Of a stretch of DNA of 51,279 nt, positions 19,501 through 28,517 are shown in pieces. Location: contig PKXZ01000049.1 in the NCBI GenBank assembly GCA_003132525.1, forward strand, positions 92,727-144,005. Reading direction: 5' to 3'. The stretch comes from Candidatus Dormiibacterota bacterium. GTDB lineage: Bacteria; Chloroflexota; Dormibacteria; Aeolococcales; Aeolococcaceae. Each line of letters starts with the position of its first letter. Position 1 is the stretch's first letter. The position numbers were made by a program, and so were the translations under genes. The notes under the pieces are model-generated. The model ran no database searches. It saw only the letters and a program-made list of their open reading frames with translations, and was not told the DNA's origin.

Positions 19501-19785
19501 AAATTCACTCCAACGGGTGATGAAGTAGTTCGGCGCAACCTGCAGAATGGCTCGGCGGCTTTCAGCGAAAGTGGTACGGGGAAAGGGATTTCGTATTCGC
19601 GTCGTGGGTGCGTTCGCGCCCACCACGGAGCTCAGGCAATCGCTCCAATGTGGTGCACGCGCGAAAAATCATTCTGATGGGTGATGAGTAGTGGCCTGCA
19701 AACGCACAAAATGGCACGATGCGATTCGCGCAAAGTGGCTTGGTGGAATGGCCGTTCTCGAATGCGCGGAAGTGGTACTCGCGTT
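19501..19785. promoter_or_regulatory. Candidate MocR/PdxR-type operator array: three AATGG-N18-AAGTGG direct-repeat units
   Basis: AATGG at 19546, 19710, 19747, each with AAGTGG exactly 23 bp later (19569, 19733, 19770), in the divergent intergenic region between the SBP and MocR genes. Confidence 0.6.
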
Positions 19786-19909
19786 TTGCGCGCCGCAACG
19801 TCAGGCTGATGGTGCCTGGCCGTCGGAGTGACGTGAGTCTCTGCCCCACGACGCCTCTGGCGTCGCCTCGTTGTTCACCGGCGGCCAGGCACTTCCGACG
19901 CTCGTTTCC

Positions 19910-21382
19910 ATGAAGACCGCGCCGAGCGCCGGACTCACTCCATACATCCCATTCGATCGTGCGTCGGGCGTGCCGTTCTACACGCAGATCTACGACGGCT
20001 ATCGCATGGCAATTCTGAGCGGACGGCTTGGGCCCGGTCAGCGGCTTCCATCCACCCGCACACTTGCCGCCGAGCTGCAGATCTCGCGCCTTCCAGTGCT
20101 CAACGCGTTCGAGCAGTTGCTCCACGAGGGATATCTCGAGGGCAAGGTCGGTTCTGGGACGTATGTCCGCGACTGTATCCCCGATGAGGTCGCGAGGCCG
20201 ATGCGACTCCGCCGTGCAATGCCGCCCACCCCCAAGCGGCCCTTCGTGGTCACGCCGAGCCCGCGTCGCAGCCGGCGCGACGATGGCTCGGGAGTCTTCA
20301 AGAGCCTCCCAGCCCTTGATCGCTTCCCCAATGAGACTTTCGCGCGGCTCACCCGGCGGCACGCGGGCCGGCTCAGCGAGGACCTGCTTGCCTACGCCGA
20401 CCCGGGAGGGTACGCGCCGCTCCGCGACGCGATCGCGGCGTATCTGCGCACAGCTCGTGCAGTTGACTGCGACCCCGACCAGGTGATCGTCGTGTCGGGA
20501 TCACAGATGGGCCTCCGGCTCGCCGCGATGACCCTGGCCACGCCGGAGTCGATCGCCTGCATGGAGGATCCCGGCTACCGCGGAGCGCGATCGGCGCTCG
20601 CGGGTTCAGCGGCGAGCATCGCTCCGATCGCCGTCGACAGCGACGGAATCGACGTCGCCGCGATCGCCCAGCTCGGGGAGCGCGCGCGGCTCGTCTACGT
20701 GACTCCCTCGCATCAATACCCGCTCGGCGTCTCGCTCGGGGTCTCGCGCCGTCTCGAGCTGCTCGGCTGGGCCGAACGCAACGAGTCATGGATCCTCGAG
20801 GACGACTACGACAGCGAGTTCCGCTATTCGAGCCGGACTCTCGGTGCCCTGCAGGGAATGGATACGGGTGACCGTGTCATCTATCTCGGCACCTTCAGCA
20901 AGGTGCTTTTCCCGGCGCTGCGCCTCGGATATCTGGTGGTCCCGCACGAGTTGATCCCGAGGTTCATCCGAATGCGCGAGGCGCTCGATCTCTTCTCGCC
21001 GCTGCTCTATCAACTCGTGCTCACCGACTTCCTCAGGGAAGGGCATTTCGCACGGCACCTGCGCCGCATGCGTGCGATCTACCTGGCCCGCCGCAACGCT
21101 CTGATCGCCGCCATCCGTGAACATGCCGGCGATGTGCTGACCATCGAGAACACCGACGCCGGACTGCACCTGGTGACTTTCATTCCCGAGCACGTCGATG
21201 ACCTGGAGGTGGCGAGGCGCGCGGCGGATCACGGCCTGTTCCCGGCGCCGCTCTCCGCCTGCTATGCGACGGCCCCGCGACGGGCCGGGCTCATCCTGGG
21301 ATTCGGCGGCGCCAACGAGCAAGTCCTCACCGAAGGAGTGCGAACGCTGGCCGGGCTCGTCAGGGACTGCCGCCAGCCCTAG
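19910..21382 (+). CDS. MocR/PdxR-like GntR family regulator with aminotransferase-like domain
   Basis: wHTH: GVPFYTQIYDGYRMAILSGRLGPGQRLPSTRTLAAELQISRLPVLNAFEQLLHEGYLEGKVGSGTYV; aminotransferase-like domain with EDDYDSEFRY and YLGTFSKVLFPALRLGYLV (PLP lysine). Confidence 0.92.
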   Translation: MKTAPSAGLTPYIPFDRASGVPFYTQIYDGYRMAILSGRLGPGQRLPSTRTLAAELQISRLPVLNAFEQLLHEGYLEGKVGSGTYVRDCIPDEVARPMRLRRAMPPTPKRPFVVTPSPRRSRRDDGSGVFKSLPALDRFPNETFARLTRRHAGRLSEDLLAYADPGGYAPLRDAIAAYLRTARAVDCDPDQVIVVSGSQMGLRLAAMTLATPESIACMEDPGYRGARSALAGSAASIAPIAVDSDGIDVAAIAQLGERARLVYVTPSHQYPLGVSLGVSRRLELLGWAERNESWILEDDYDSEFRYSSRTLGALQGMDTGDRVIYLGTFSKVLFPALRLGYLVVPHELIPRFIRMREALDLFSPLLYQLVLTDFLREGHFARHLRRMRAIYLARRNALIAAIREHAGDVLTIENTDAGLHLVTFIPEHVDDLEVARRAADHGLFPAPLSACYATAPRRAGLILGFGGANEQVLTEGVRTLAGLVRDCRQP

Positions 21383-21512
21383 TCGCGAAAGTGGCGCTGA
21401 ACCTGGGTCGGACGCGGTCGCCGCCGCTCGTCTACGGCCGTCACGCCGGGTATGGTTGCGAGGTGCGGCCTCGCACATCGTGTCCATCGCCTGACGAGGA
21501 GGTCGACGCAGC

Positions 21513-23147
21513 ATGCTGTCGTACGCATCCGGGCCCAGCACCTTGCCGCTGCTGGGCGAGACCATCGGCGAGAACCTCAGGCGGACCGTCGAGCGGCACG
21601 GTGAGTCGGAGGCGCTCGTCGTCCCGCATCAGGGATATCGGGCAACGTACCGGCAACTCTGGAAGCAGACCTCGCTCGTGGCTCGGGGGCTGATCGCGCG
21701 CGGAGTCCGGCGCGGTGACCGGGTTGGCATCTGGGCGCCGAATCGCTTCGAGTGGGTGGTCGTCCAGTATGCGACCGCCCGGATCGGCGCGATTCTCGTC
21801 AACATCAACCCGGCATACCGAACGTCGGAGCTCGAATACGCGCTTGGTCAGTCGGGAGTCTCGTTTCTGATTCTTGCGCGCAGCTTCCGCCAGGCCGATT
21901 ACGTGCGCATGCTCCGCGAGGTGAAGGGCGCCTGCCCCGAGCTTCGCGAGGCGCTTGTGCTGGAGGACGGTTGGGGCTCGCTGCTGCGTGATGGCAACGG
22001 CGTTTCTGACGAAGCCCTCGCGGCGATCGAGTCGGTCCTTCAGTTCGACGACCCGATCAACATTCAGTACACATCGGGAACCACCGGCTTTCCGAAAGGC
22101 GCGACGCTGTCCCACCACAACATCCTCAACAACGGGTTCTTCATCGGCGAGGCCGTCAAATACACTCCCGAGGATCGGGTCTGCATCCCGGTGCCGTTCT
22201 ATCACTGCTTCGGCATGGTGCTTGGCAATCTCGCCTGTACGTCGCACGGCGCGTGCATCGTTGTGCCCGGCGAGGCATTCGACGCGGACACGGTGCTCCG
22301 CATCACCGAGCAGGAGCGCTGCACGTCGCTCTACGGCGTGCCGACCATGTTCATCGCCGAGCTCGAGCACGCCGGATTCGACAAGCACGACCTGAATCTT
22401 CTGCGCACCGGGATCATGGCGGGTTCACCGTGCCCCGTCGAGGTGATGAAGAAGGTGCAGTCGCTTATGCACATGCGTGAGGTGACCATCTGCTACGGCA
22501 TGACCGAGACTTCGCCGGTCTCCACGCAGAGTGCACTCGACGACCCGCTGGAAAAGCGCGTCGGAACCGTGGGCAGGGTGCATCCGCATGTCGAGGTGAA
22601 GGTCGTGGATCCGGAAACCGGCGCGATCGTGGGTCGTCGGGAATCCGGGGAGCTGTGCACGCGCGGATACGGCGTGATGCTCGGGTACTGGAACAATGAA
22701 GCCGCGACTGCCGACGCGATCGACAGTGCGCGCTGGATGCACACCGGCGATCTCGCCACGATGGATGACCTAGGCTATGTGAACATCGTTGGCCGTATCA
22801 AGGACATGATCATCCGTGGTGGCGAGAACATCTATCCACGCGAGATCGAGGAGTTCCTGTATGGGCATCCGGACGTCAGCGATGTGCAGGTCATCGGTGT
22901 CCCGTCCGAGCGCTATGGCGAAGAGGTGATGGCATGGGTCAAGCCGAGGGAAGGGAGCGCGCCCACCCCTGAATTGCTCGAGACCTTCTGCCGCGGACGC
23001 ATCGCGACCAACAAGATTCCGCGCTACTGGAAGCTCGTCGACTCGTTCCCCATGACCGTGACCGGCAAGGTGCAGAAATATCTGATGCGCCAGGCATCGG
23101 TCGAGGAGCTGGGACTGCAGGCCGCGGCGTCGGTGACCACCGCCTGA
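21513..23147 (+). CDS. AMP-binding fatty acyl-CoA synthetase (ACSF2/FadD-like)
   Basis: [76 protein letters not shown]. Confidence 0.92.
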   Translation: MLSYASGPSTLPLLGETIGENLRRTVERHGESEALVVPHQGYRATYRQLWKQTSLVARGLIARGVRRGDRVGIWAPNRFEWVVVQYATARIGAILVNINPAYRTSELEYALGQSGVSFLILARSFRQADYVRMLREVKGACPELREALVLEDGWGSLLRDGNGVSDEALAAIESVLQFDDPINIQYTSGTTGFPKGATLSHHNILNNGFFIGEAVKYTPEDRVCIPVPFYHCFGMVLGNLACTSHGACIVVPGEAFDADTVLRITEQERCTSLYGVPTMFIAELEHAGFDKHDLNLLRTGIMAGSPCPVEVMKKVQSLMHMREVTICYGMTETSPVSTQSALDDPLEKRVGTVGRVHPHVEVKVVDPETGAIVGRRESGELCTRGYGVMLGYWNNEAATADAIDSARWMHTGDLATMDDLGYVNIVGRIKDMIIRGGENIYPREIEEFLYGHPDVSDVQVIGVPSERYGEEVMAWVKPREGSAPTPELLETFCRGRIATNKIPRYWKLVDSFPMTVTGKVQKYLMRQASVEELGLQAAASVTTA

Positions 23148-23974
23148 GCATCGGACTGGCGCTGGCCGCCGCTGCACTCTGGGGAAGTGGCGACTTCCTT
23201 GGCGGATTCGCCAATCGGGCGACGTCCCTGCTCTCGGTGCTCGTCATCTCCCAGGGCGTCGGTCTTGTCGGGATGCTCGTGGTCGCCACGATCATCGGTG
23301 GAACAGCCAGTGGCGCGGACCTTGGCTACGGCGCCCTTGCCGGGCTCGCCGGCGCTGCCGGAGTCGCGATGCTCTACCGCGGTCTCGCCTCGGGAGCGAT
23401 GTCGCTGGTCGCGCCCATCACCGGTGTCGTGGCCGTGGTGGTGCCGATCGTTGTGGGCGTCGGCGGTGGCGAGCGCCCCGCGACGCTGCAGTACGCGGGC
23501 ATCGCCGCGGCGGTTATCGCGGTCGCGCTGCTCAGCGGCGGCGGACATCGCACAGCGCGCCTCCAGCGCGGGACTCTGCTGCTCGCGCTCGGCGCGGGGC
23601 TCGGGTTCGGCCTCTTCTACGTAGCCATCGCGAAGACGTCGCCGGACGCAAATCTCTGGCCACTGGTGACTGCGCGCGGCGCGTCGGTGGCAGTCCTCCT
23701 CTTGGTCTCCGCCGCGGCGCGCCGGGTCCCATCCTTCGGCGCCGCCAACCCGGTCGTCATCGTCGCCGCGGGAGTGTTCGATGTGAGCGCCAACGCGCTG
23801 TACCTGCTGGCCGTCCACGGCGGCCTGCTCAGCATCATCGCGGTGCTGGTCTCGCTGTACCCGGTCTCGACCGTCCTCTGTTCGATGGTCGTGCTCGGTG
23901 AACGCCTTCGTGCGGCTCAGGTCGCCGGAGTCGTCGCCGCTCTGGTCGCGGTCGTCCTCATCACCGCCGGGTGA
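23144..23974 (+). CDS. EamA/DMT-family transporter
   Basis: Hydrophobic repeats; conserved N-terminal [25 protein letters not shown] lies upstream of the first ATG/GTG/TTG (GTG 23237), suggesting a CTG start at 23144. Confidence 0.68.
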   Translation: MSIGLALAAAALWGSGDFLGGFANRATSLLSVLVISQGVGLVGMLVVATIIGGTASGADLGYGALAGLAGAAGVAMLYRGLASGAMSLVAPITGVVAVVVPIVVGVGGGERPATLQYAGIAAAVIAVALLSGGGHRTARLQRGTLLLALGAGLGFGLFYVAIAKTSPDANLWPLVTARGASVAVLLLVSAAARRVPSFGAANPVVIVAAGVFDVSANALYLLAVHGGLLSIIAVLVSLYPVSTVLCSMVVLGERLRAAQVAGVVAALVAVVLITAG

Positions 23975-23981
23975 GAGGCGA

Positions 23982-25517
23982 TCAGTCGAGCGCCTGCGAG
24001 AAGTCCGACTCGAGCTGCATGCGGCGGACGACGTGTGCCTGCATCGTGGAGCTGAAGAGCTTGTACGTGCCCTTGCCGGCGGCTTTGGCCGCGTACATCG
24101 CGACGTCGGCGTCGCGGAGGAGACTGTCCGCGTTGCTCAACGCGTCTCCGCTGAGGGCCACGCCGATGCTGGCTCCAGGATCGATCATCGTGCCCTGGAT
24201 TGCGACCGGTGCGACCAGTGACACCAGGATTCGCTCGCATGTGTTGACAACCCGCACCTCGCTCCCGATGTCCTCGAGCAGAATCGCGAACTCGTCGCCG
24301 CCGAACCGTGCGGCACTATCCGATGGGCGAAGTGATTCACGAAGCCGGCGTGCGATGACCACCAGAAGCTCATCGCCGGCGGCATGGCCGAGGCTGTCGT
24401 TGATGGCCTTGAAATTGTCGAGATCGGCAAACAGCACCGCGGTGATCCGCGTCGTGCGGCTGCTGCGCGCCAGGGCCTGCGTCACCCGGTCGATGAACAG
24501 TGCGCGGTTGGGGAGTCCGGTCAGCGCATCGTGAAACGCGAGGTGCGCCATCGAGTCCGCGATTCGAGCGTTGGTGAGTGCGACGCTCGCGTGGACCGCG
24601 AAGGTGACCAGCATCTGCTGCTCGGTCAGGCTGTAGGTACGGCCGCGGCGGTGCGTCGCGACGGTGAGAGCACCGATCACGTGGCCGTTCTCCTCGACCG
24701 GCGCCGACATGGCAGCCTCGAGACCCTCGCCACCGAGCACCTGGAGCCTGTCGGGACTCGTCTGATAGTTCTCGACGACGATCAGCCTGCCTTCGGTGAA
24801 CGCGCGACCGACAGCCCCTTCGTCGGTGCGGATCCGCGCCATGAATGGCTCGACCTCCGCGGAGTACCCGCGACCGGCGACGCGAATGAGATGCGTCGGA
24901 TCGACGGGATCCCGGAGGCGGAGATTCACCGTCTCATCGCCGATGAGCTCGGACGCGGCATCGACGATGGTGTCGAGGATATCCCGAAGCGGTGCCCGCT
25001 GCGACAGCGCGCGCTGGATCCCGGAGAGCTGGTCGAGCAGGGCGTCGCGGTCGCGCAGCAGCTTTCGCAGCCGGCCGGTTTCCATACCGTCGGTCTCGGC
25101 GCTCGCCCATCCGCCCTCGCGGGTCAATAACTCCAGCCCGGCCTCGGTGTACACGACTGCGGCCGCGATCACGGCAGCGATCGCCTGGTCCTGCTCGGTA
25201 AAGGGGGAGCCCGGAGCTCGCTGGAGACGCAACGCGCACTCGCGTCGCGAGCGCATGCCGCCCGCAGGGATCACGATGCAGGGGCCGAGCAATGGCGTCG
25301 AGGCGGCATCGGTTGTCTGTGGGCGACGCTCCGAGCCGGCCTCCGCACAGGCACGCTGACGCACATGCACCGACATCACCGTCTCGCCGTGGCGAAGCAA
25401 GGTCGCGACCTCGAGGTCGAGAGCGTCGATAGCGAGCTGGAGGACGCCGGTGATCGCCGAAGCGTTCTGATACGTTCCGAGCAAGTGACGCAGGTCACGA
25501 AGGCTACCCGGGGCCAT
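23982..25517 (-). CDS. GAF-GGDEF diguanylate cyclase
   Basis: GAF region with QTSPDRLQVLGGEGLEAAMSAPVEENGHVIGALTVATHR; DALTGLPNRALF; ARFGGDEFAILLED. Confidence 0.9.
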   Translation of the reverse strand: MAPGSLRDLRHLLGTYQNASAITGVLQLAIDALDLEVATLLRHGETVMSVHVRQRACAEAGSERRPQTTDAASTPLLGPCIVIPAGGMRSRRECALRLQRAPGSPFTEQDQAIAAVIAAAVVYTEAGLELLTREGGWASAETDGMETGRLRKLLRDRDALLDQLSGIQRALSQRAPLRDILDTIVDAASELIGDETVNLRLRDPVDPTHLIRVAGRGYSAEVEPFMARIRTDEGAVGRAFTEGRLIVVENYQTSPDRLQVLGGEGLEAAMSAPVEENGHVIGALTVATHRRGRTYSLTEQQMLVTFAVHASVALTNARIADSMAHLAFHDALTGLPNRALFIDRVTQALARSSRTTRITAVLFADLDNFKAINDSLGHAAGDELLVVIARRLRESLRPSDSAARFGGDEFAILLEDIGSEVRVVNTCERILVSLVAPVAIQGTMIDPGASIGVALSGDALSNADSLLRDADVAMYAAKAAGKGTYKLFSSTMQAHVVRRMQLESDFSQALD

Positions 25518-25893
25518 CGTTCACGGAGAGAAGAACGCTGACCATCCGCCCGAGCGTAGCCCCACCCGCAGCGGTAGGACACCGCGTCACCGGGCTGCGA
25601 CCCACAGTCATCGGTGTCGATGCCACAGGATCTCAGCCGAACTGAACCCACGTTCCCGAGCTCAAAGTCATGTGCGCGCTCCGAACATGACGGTTGTCAC
25701 AGTCGCGAACAATGCCCACGTATGTGCGCTGTCGAACAGATCTCCTCCGCTGCGGCAGCGCAGCCTTGGCGGCGGAAGTGGAATGAAGACTCGTGGCAGT
25801 GGTCGCGGTGAGGGCGAGCGTGTTGTATGCCCCCATCGCGTCACTGTCCCCTGGGCGCACGCAGGAAGCCTGCCGCCGCTGAAGAGCGCCTGG

Positions 25894-27858
25894 CTAGCTG
25901 ACGGACGGCACGCCAGGACGGGGCCGCAGCTGGCTCAGTGCCGCACGCTCGGCGAGCGCCGCGGCGACATCTTCGAGATCAGTGGCTATGGTTGGCTTGC
26001 CCAGTCCGAAGCCCTGACCGAGCCTGATGCCACCCGCCTTCATGAGGTCGGCGACGAACTCGTTCTCGACACCCTCGGCGATAACCGCGGCACCGCTGAC
26101 CCGCGCAAATGCGAGGGTCGCATCCATGGCGGCGTGTGACCCGACTTTAGTGGAGGTCATCGTCAGGCTCCGTCCCAGCTTGAGAAATTCGCTCCCCGAG
26201 GCGGCAAGGAGCTCGATGGTGGCGTGTCCCTCACCGACGTCATCGAGAGCAAAGCGAATCCCTTCAGCACGATATGCGTCGAGGACCTGGGCGAGTATGT
26301 CGTAGTCACGGATCCGTTCGTGTTCGGTGATCTCGAGCACGACACTCGACGGCGACCGTCCCGTACTCCTCAGGAGGAGCAGCAGCTGGTCGACACCGTG
26401 CACCGGATCGAGGAGTGCGGCCGCACTGATGTTCAGGAAGATGGTGGTGCCGTTCGGCAGCAGCCGGGCATCCTCCACCGCTCTGCGCCGGCACACCCAG
26501 TCGAGGTCGCGAATCTGGCCCCCAATCCGCGCGGCCTCGAAAACCGCCTCGACGGAGTCCATCGCCGCGAAACCCTCGGGACGCGCGAGTGCTTCGTAGC
26601 CGATCACGGCGCCGTTGTCGAGGCTCACGATCGGCTGAAACATCGTGGTGAGTGACCCGCCGTCGAGGAGGCGTGTGACCACGTCGGAATACGACCGCTC
26701 GGCGATGTCGGCCATCTCGCCGCCCTCGTAGGATGACCCGGTAACCCGGTCGCCACCCGCGCGCTTGGCCTGATACAGCGACTCGTCGGCGCGCTGCCAC
26801 ACGGACAGAGGATCCGCGCCCGCAGGGGCGGCGCTCCACCCGACGGTGATGCGGACGGGCCCGGTCGCGAGCACGAGAGAGTGCATGGCAACGCGCATGC
26901 GCTCCGCGACCAATTGGGCACCGAAGACACCGACCTCAGGCAGCAGGGCCGCGAACTCGTCGCCGCCCACACGTGCCATCACGTCCCAGCCGCGGACCAG
27001 CAGTCCGAGTGTGTGACCGACGACTCGCAGGAGAGCGTCTCCCCCGGTATGGCCCTCGGTGTCATTGATGTACTTGAGGCCGTCGACGTCCAGCGACAGC
27101 ACTGCAAAGGGCAGGCGCGGAATGGTGCGCAATGCTCGGTCGAACTCGCGGCGATTCTTGAGACCGGTCAGTGTATCCGTTGATGCAAGTGCCGCAAGTT
27201 CCATGGCGGACTCGTGAACCGCCGTCTCGGCGCGAGTGCGCTCGATGAAGCGGCCGAGATGCCGGCCGATGACCGGCATCGATGCCAGTGCAGCGCGTGA
27301 CGGCCGCAGCGGAGATTCCCGGAAGATGACCAGCACGCCGACGAGCGAGTCCTTGCCACGGATCGGAAAGGTCAGCGCGCTGTGGATGTCTGCCGATGCC
27401 GCGATTGCGGCACGGCTGCCCCTGCCTGCCGCAGCCACCGAGGATACTGCCGAAGCGCGACCGGTCCTCACCACACGGCTGACCAGTGCCGGCCCGGCAC
27501 CGAGACCGAGTGCCACTCCTTCCGCCTCGAACTCCACGAGGTCAGGAGTGCCGTCTGACGACGAGTAGCGCAGTTCGACGTCACGCGCTTCGCCTCGGCG
27601 CAACCAGATCTCGCCGACACGCCCCTCGAGCGCCATGGTGAGAATCGTGAGCGTCTTGCGCAGCGTCACGTCGAGGTCGTCGGACTCGTTGAAGAGCGCC
27701 AGCAAGGCGATCAAGAGCCCCTCTGGGCCGCTCGAGCTTTCGTGGATGGCGCGCCGCTCAGCGCGACCGATGACCTCGTGCTCGTGGCTTCGCGCGACTC
27801 GAATTGCGGTTGGACGGGGCGGACGCGTGTCCCGGGCGAGGGGAAGCGATACCGACAC
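25894..27858 (-). CDS. GAF-GGDEF-EAL c-di-GMP turnover protein
   Basis: DTLTGLKNRREFDR, ARVGGDEFAALLPE, GYEALARPEGF, FLNIS, LEITEHE, ALDDVGEG, AEGVENE, QGFGLG. Confidence 0.9.
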   Translation of the reverse strand: MSVSLPLARDTRPPRPTAIRVARSHEHEVIGRAERRAIHESSSGPEGLLIALLALFNESDDLDVTLRKTLTILTMALEGRVGEIWLRRGEARDVELRYSSSDGTPDLVEFEAEGVALGLGAGPALVSRVVRTGRASAVSSVAAAGRGSRAAIAASADIHSALTFPIRGKDSLVGVLVIFRESPLRPSRAALASMPVIGRHLGRFIERTRAETAVHESAMELAALASTDTLTGLKNRREFDRALRTIPRLPFAVLSLDVDGLKYINDTEGHTGGDALLRVVGHTLGLLVRGWDVMARVGGDEFAALLPEVGVFGAQLVAERMRVAMHSLVLATGPVRITVGWSAAPAGADPLSVWQRADESLYQAKRAGGDRVTGSSYEGGEMADIAERSYSDVVTRLLDGGSLTTMFQPIVSLDNGAVIGYEALARPEGFAAMDSVEAVFEAARIGGQIRDLDWVCRRRAVEDARLLPNGTTIFLNISAAALLDPVHGVDQLLLLLRSTGRSPSSVVLEITEHERIRDYDILAQVLDAYRAEGIRFALDDVGEGHATIELLAASGSEFLKLGRSLTMTSTKVGSHAAMDATLAFARVSGAAVIAEGVENEFVADLMKAGGIRLGQGFGLGKPTIATDLEDVAAALAERAALSQLRPRPGVPSVS

Positions 27859-28126
27859 TTGGAGTCACCTTGAGACGGATGGGGGAAGCCGCACGATCAC
27901 GTTGCTGGAGGCTCAGAGAGCGGTCGGTACGCGAGCGCACTTACCGGTCAGACCGCGACACTGTCGCGTTGTTCGGTTGCACAGCGGTCATCCCGCGCGC
28001 AAATGAGGTGACGGCGCCGTGATATTCGCGACGCGCCGGCGTGAGCCAGGTCTCATCGCTCGGCCTTCTGGCCAGCAGCGCTCGCGGAGCTAGCGCAGCC
28101 CAAGTTCCTATCGCCCGCCCGGTACC

Positions 28127-28477
28127 ATGGGGTGCGAGATGGATCAGGAGTGTCGGGCGGGGGCGATTCACTGCGATGACGCGCTGACCTCGGTGTTCGC
28201 TGTGCTTGGCAAGCGCTGGACGGGGGTCGTGATCGGCGTGCTCCTCGAGCGCCCCGCTCGGTTCGCGGAGATCGCGCGCGCGATTCCGGGGATCACGGAG
28301 AGCATGCTCTCGGCCCGCCTCACCGAACTCCGGGATGCCGGCCTGCTGACGCGCGAGGTGATCGACGGTCCGCCGATTGCGTCGCTCTACCGGCTGACAC
28401 CGGGCGGCGAGGCGCTGCGACCTGCGCTGCTCGCACTCGGCGAGTGGGCACACACCCACATGGGCGCGCCGGCCTGA
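28127..28477 (+). CDS. HxlR family winged-helix regulator
   Basis: VFAVLGKRWTGVVIGVLLERPARFAEIARAIPGITESMLSARLTELRDAGLLTREV...YRLTPGGEAL. Start may be ATG 28139. Confidence 0.88.
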   Translation: MGCEMDQECRAGAIHCDDALTSVFAVLGKRWTGVVIGVLLERPARFAEIARAIPGITESMLSARLTELRDAGLLTREVIDGPPIASLYRLTPGGEALRPALLALGEWAHTHMGAPA

Positions 28478-28517
28478 GCGATCCTGACCATTCGCCGCCG
28501 CTCAGCGGAGCGGCCGG

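Noticed and set aside
25518-25893. Possible riboswitch (c-di-GMP type) in the gap between two GGDEF genes
   Set aside because: I could not recognise a GEMM-like core; only short dyads were visible, which I report as protein-binding candidates instead.
25672-26139. 155-aa plus-strand ORF
   Set aside because: Runs antisense into the GGDEF-EAL gene and has no recognisable domain or convincing start.
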